A stretch of 17,572 nt of DNA. Source: CAMCYM01 sp041191165. GTDB taxonomy: Bacteria > Bacteroidota > Bacteroidia > Flavobacteriales_D > Sanyastnellaceae. Below, piece after piece: positions 14,621 to 17,572 of the stretch (positions are counted from its first letter, which is position 1; each line of letters starts with the position of its first letter). The position numbers were made by a program, and so were the translations under genes. The DNA lies in assembly GCA_041191165.1 (NCBI GenBank), contig JBEEPJ010000018.1, forward strand, positions 1 through 17,572, in the 5' to 3' direction. The notes under the pieces are model-generated. The model saw only the letters and a program-made list of their open reading frames with translations. It made no database searches and was not told the DNA's origin.

Positions 14621-14628
14621 TATTTTTA
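14621..14628 (+). promoter_or_regulatory. Candidate -7 box for the long TPR gene
   Basis: TATTTTTA, one mismatch from TAnnTTTG, ends 4 bases before the ATG at 14633. Because a terminator separates this gene from the last one, a promoter is required here. No exact TTG occurs at -33. Confidence 0.4.
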
Positions 14629-14632
14629 GCGC

Positions 14633-17572
14633 ATGAAGCGAAATCGCACTTCTCTGGGGCTGGTCACTTTGGGACTGACGGTCGGTTGGGGGCAACCCGA
14701 TGCCCTGGGTCAATGGTCGCTGGGGAGCAGCCGGGAAGCCCGACAATGGCAGGAGGCCCGAGATGCTTACGAAAAAGAGAAGTATGCCGCGGCCCTGCAG
14801 GGATTTGATGCTTGGCTGGAGCGTCGGGGAAGCGAAGCGTCAGGGACTCCGGAAGCCGTGGAGGCAGAATTCAAGGCCGCGATGAGCGCCATGTCCCTTT
14901 TTCAGCCCGACGCATCGAAGCGCATCGAGACGTTCGTTCGCGAACATCCGGAAAGCCCCTATGCTCCGCGCGCGGTCTGGGAGCTCGCCCTGTTTCAATA
15001 CACCGGCAAGAAATGGAAAGATGCCATTGCCTCCTTCGACCGCCTGCGCCCGAAGGACTTGAGTCGAATCCAGGAAATTGAGTTGCACTTCAAGCGCGGC
15101 CACAGCTGCTTCGAGTTGGATCAGTGGGATCAGGCGAGAAAAGACCTGATTCCCGTGATGGAGAGCGGCGGGGAGTTTGCCCAAGCCGCCCGTTACTATT
15201 TCAGCCACATTGCCTACCGCACCGATCAACCCCAAGTCGCCCTTCAGGGATTCCAGGAGCTGGAGAAGGACGCCGAGTATCAGAGCATCGTCCCGATTTA
15301 CATCTGTCAATTGCTGCATGAAACCGAGCAGTTTGACGCCCTGATTGCCTATGCGCCAGCCGTGCTCGAAAAGCCCGACCTCATCAAGGAGAAGCAGAAA
15401 CCCGGAATCGCGCGCTTGCTGGGAGATGCCTACTATCGGAGACAGCAGTACGAGTTGGCGGCGCCTCACTTGGATTTGGCCTGGGAAAATGCCACAGCTC
15501 CAGAAAGGACCCGCGAATTCGCCTACCAGGTGGCCTACGTGCGCTTCCATCAACAAGCCTGGCGCGATGCGCTCAATCTATTCGCCCTGGTAACCCGTGG
15601 GGAGGCGGATGCCCTGACCCAGAATGCCCACTACCACATGGCTCGGTGCTACATGGGGCTCGATGAAAAAGACAAGGCGCGAACCGCGTACCGGGAGGCG
15701 GCTGCGTTTGACTTCGATCCGGAGATCCAGGAGGATGCCCTGTTCAGCCATGCGAAACTCGCCTTCGAACTGTCCTACAACCCCTTCGATGATGCCATCA
15801 CCGCCTTCGAACGGTACCTCAAGGAGTTTCCCCAGTCAAAACGCAAGGATGAGGCGTACGGATTCCTGCTCGACGTCTACATGACCTCTAAGAATTATCC
15901 GAGGGCGTTGGAGGCCTTAGAACAAATTCGCGAGAAGGATATTCGCGTGCGGAGGGCTTATCAGCTGGTGGCCTACAACCATGCGGTCGAGTTGTTTCGA
16001 GCCGGCAAATACGATCAGGCGGAGGACTTCTTCGAGAAGGTCCGCACGTATCCGCTGGATCCGCAATTGACGGCAGAGAGCCACTTCTGGCAAGGGGAAT
16101 TGAATTACCTCGCCAAGCGCTACACGGAATCAGCCGCTCATTACGCGGAGTTTGTGCAGCAACCTGGGGCGTACAATAGCCCTTACTTCGCAGAGGCGCA
16201 ATATGGACGGGGATATGCCCTGTTCAAGCGCAAGAGCTACACCGATGCCCTATCTGCCTTCCGGGCTTTTCTCAAGGAAGACCAGGGCAAGGACCCCAAA
16301 AAAACGCGCGACGCCCTGCTGAGAACGGCGGATTGTTACTACGTCAACAAACGATTTGAGGAAGCCGCGAGTCGGTATGCAGAAGTAATCGCTTCCGGGA
16401 AGGAACTGTCCGACTATGCCCGGTTCCAGCGGGGATTGTGCCTCGGGGCCATGGGGAATGGCGACGGATTGGTCCGGCAGATGAGCGAACTCATGGCCGA
16501 GCACCCCCAATCGACTTATGTAGCGGAGGCCCACTACGAGGCCGGACGGGCATTGATCGAACTCAACCGCCTTAGCGAAGCCCGGCGAGAACTCGAGGCC
16601 ATCCTGCGCGACTTTCCCCATTCTCCGCGGACCAAGTATGTCCTGGTCGATCTCTGCTTGGTGGGCATGAAGGAAGGCAAGGACGATGATGTGATGCGGG
16701 TTTGGGACCGAATTCGGACGGAATACGGCAAGGATCCCATCGCCGCCGACGCCTTTCAAGTGGTGGAGCCCTTGCTGATCGAGCGGGGTTTGATGGACCA
16801 AATCCCACCGGGTGTAGGCCTTCAGCCCGACGAAATTGAGCAGCGGTTGTACGAGGCTGCTGAGGGTTTGGCCTTGAAAAAAGAACATGGAAAAGCCATC
16901 ACGCGCCTGAGCGAGTACATCCGGCAGTATCCGGAGGGACGGTTCCGTGTGGAAGCCCATTACTTCCTGGGAATCAGCCAACAAGCCATGCAAGATGAGG
17001 CGTCGGCGCTGCTGGCCTACGCCTATGTGCTCGAACAACCCGTCAACGATTTCACGGAGAATACGGCTTCTGCAGCCGCGGCGCTGGCTTGGAAACGGCA
17101 AGATTACGTCACCGCCCGCCGGTACTACCAAATCCTGGAGGGCAGCGCCCATTCGCAGGAAAAGCTGCTGGAAGCCCGCGTAGGATTGCTGCGCTGCCAC
17201 TACCTGCTGGAGGACTTCGCCTCGGCGCAGATTTACGCCGACTGGGTGCTGGGAGACGAACAGACGCCAGACGACATCCGCCGGACAGCCCTCTTCTGGC
17301 GGGGCAAATTGCGGTTCCGGGACCAGAATTGGATTCCGGCGTACGACGATTTGGCACAGGTGGCGAAGTTTGGCGGAAGTCGAGGCGCAGAGGCGAAGTA
17401 CCTGATGGCTCAGGTCGCCTACGAGCGCAAGCTGTACCCCGCCGCTGAACAAGAAGTTTTCGAACTCATCGATACCTTTTCTGCCTACGATGAATGGAAA
17501 TACCGCGGATTCCTGCTCCTCGTCGAGGTCTACATCGGCATGGATGACCTCTTCCAAGCCCGGGTCACCGCA
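14633..17572 (+). CDS. Long exported tetratricopeptide repeat protein (5' part, no stop in window)
   Basis: The frame is open from the ATG at 14633 to the last base, giving 980 residues and no stop. An N-terminal signal peptide is likely: MKRNR, then hydrophobic TSLGLVTLGLTVGWG. The rest is nearly all helical TPR/Sel1-like repeats with the W-LG-Y-A-F-P pattern, for example ARDAYEKEKYAAALQGFDAWL, AITAFERYLKEFPQSKRKDEA, AQYGRGYALFKRKSYTDALSAFRAFLKE and ARRELEAILRDFPHSPRTKYV. The window's last residues, YRGFLLLVEVYIGMDDLFQARVTA, resemble the conserved end region of the roughly 1000-residue TPR proteins common in Bacteroidota, so the stop is probably close. Such proteins are thought to act as periplasmic scaffolds, but no partner is shown here. 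An upstream terminator and its own -7 box suggest a separate unit. Confidence 0.9.
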   Translation, partial: MKRNRTSLGLVTLGLTVGWGQPDALGQWSLGSSREARQWQEARDAYEKEKYAAALQGFDAWLERRGSEASGTPEAVEAEFKAAMSAMSLFQPDASKRIETFVREHPESPYAPRAVWELALFQYTGKKWKDAIASFDRLRPKDLSRIQEIELHFKRGHSCFELDQWDQARKDLIPVMESGGEFAQAARYYFSHIAYRTDQPQVALQGFQELEKDAEYQSIVPIYICQLLHETEQFDALIAYAPAVLEKPDLIKEKQKPGIARLLGDAYYRRQQYELAAPHLDLAWENATAPERTREFAYQVAYVRFHQQAWRDALNLFALVTRGEADALTQNAHYHMARCYMGLDEKDKARTAYREAAAFDFDPEIQEDALFSHAKLAFELSYNPFDDAITAFERYLKEFPQSKRKDEAYGFLLDVYMTSKNYPRALEALEQIREKDIRVRRAYQLVAYNHAVELFRAGKYDQAEDFFEKVRTYPLDPQLTAESHFWQGELNYLAKRYTESAAHYAEFVQQPGAYNSPYFAEAQYGRGYALFKRKSYTDALSAFRAFLKEDQGKDPKKTRDALLRTADCYYVNKRFEEAASRYAEVIASGKELSDYARFQRGLCLGAMGNGDGLVRQMSELMAEHPQSTYVAEAHYEAGRALIELNRLSEARRELEAILRDFPHSPRTKYVLVDLCLVGMKEGKDDDVMRVWDRIRTEYGKDPIAADAFQVVEPLLIERGLMDQIPPGVGLQPDEIEQRLYEAAEGLALKKEHGKAITRLSEYIRQYPEGRFRVEAHYFLGISQQAMQDEASALLAYAYVLEQPVNDFTENTASAAAALAWKRQDYVTARRYYQILEGSAHSQEKLLEARVGLLRCHYLLEDFASAQIYADWVLGDEQTPDDIRRTALFWRGKLRFRDQNWIPAYDDLAQVAKFGGSRGAEAKYLMAQVAYERKLYPAAEQEVFELIDTFSAYDEWKYRGFLLLVEVYIGMDDLFQARVTA

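Noticed and set aside
16250..17557. 435-codon minus-strand open frame opposite the long TPR gene
   Set aside because: The plus strand carries clear TPR repeats; the antisense product has no recognisable motif or promoter.
1..17572. CRISPR arrays, tRNA or rRNA genes, insertion sequences, attachment sites, riboswitches
   Set aside because: I saw no regularly spaced repeats, transposase-like proteins, clover-leaf sequences or long structured leaders; all gaps between genes are below 160 bases.

Overview
The window is a GC-rich chromosomal stretch from a Bacteroidota bacterium. The evidence is an S46 dipeptidyl-peptidase, a fused formiminotransferase-cyclodeaminase, a DUF4920 lipoprotein, a TPR/beta-propeller/OmpA protein, a very long TPR protein, no convincing Shine-Dalgarno sites, and TAnnTTTG-like boxes ahead of most transcription units. 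A Flavobacteriales/Cryomorphaceae-like lineage is plausible, but the sequence does not fix the order. Coding density is very high: eleven genes, no gene-free stretch over 300 bases, and no tRNA, rRNA, insertion sequence, prophage or CRISPR array that I could see.

Layout. (1) 1-1595: the 3' part of an S46 (DPP7-type) dipeptidyl-peptidase gene, converging on (2) 4040-1647 (minus), a PEP-carboxylase-family gene. A hairpin terminator lies between them. (3) 4073-6186 (plus): aldo/keto reductase, trmD and rplS, ending at a strong symmetrical terminator shared with (4) 9317-6342 (minus): hutI followed by a formiminotransferase-cyclodeaminase gene, two late steps of histidine breakdown. (5) 9364-14497 (plus): aroC, a sodium:dicarboxylate-type symporter, a PorE-like periplasmic/OmpA protein and a DUF4920 lipoprotein, then a terminator. 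(6) 14633 to the window end (plus): a giant TPR protein of at least 980 residues whose stop lies beyond the window.

Function. Several genes fit growth on peptides and amino acids: DPP7 releases dipeptides, the symporter keeps the residues expected for an acidic amino acid carrier, and HutI plus FTCD convert a histidine breakdown product towards glutamate and one-carbon folate. TrmD, L19 and AroC are housekeeping. The OmpA-type protein and the long TPR protein belong to the cell envelope.

Most interesting points. The PEP carboxylase homologue is a full, unbroken reading frame, but the signature motifs of the enzyme are altered: the catalytic His of TAHPT is Gln, GGDRDGNP is lost, the Lys of GYSDxxKDxG is Leu, and the arginine-rich mobile loop is missing. 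It looks like a pseudoenzyme. Second, all seven genes that appear to start a transcription unit inside the window have a TAnnTTTG-like box only 4-7 bases before the ATG, which suggests widespread leaderless transcription.
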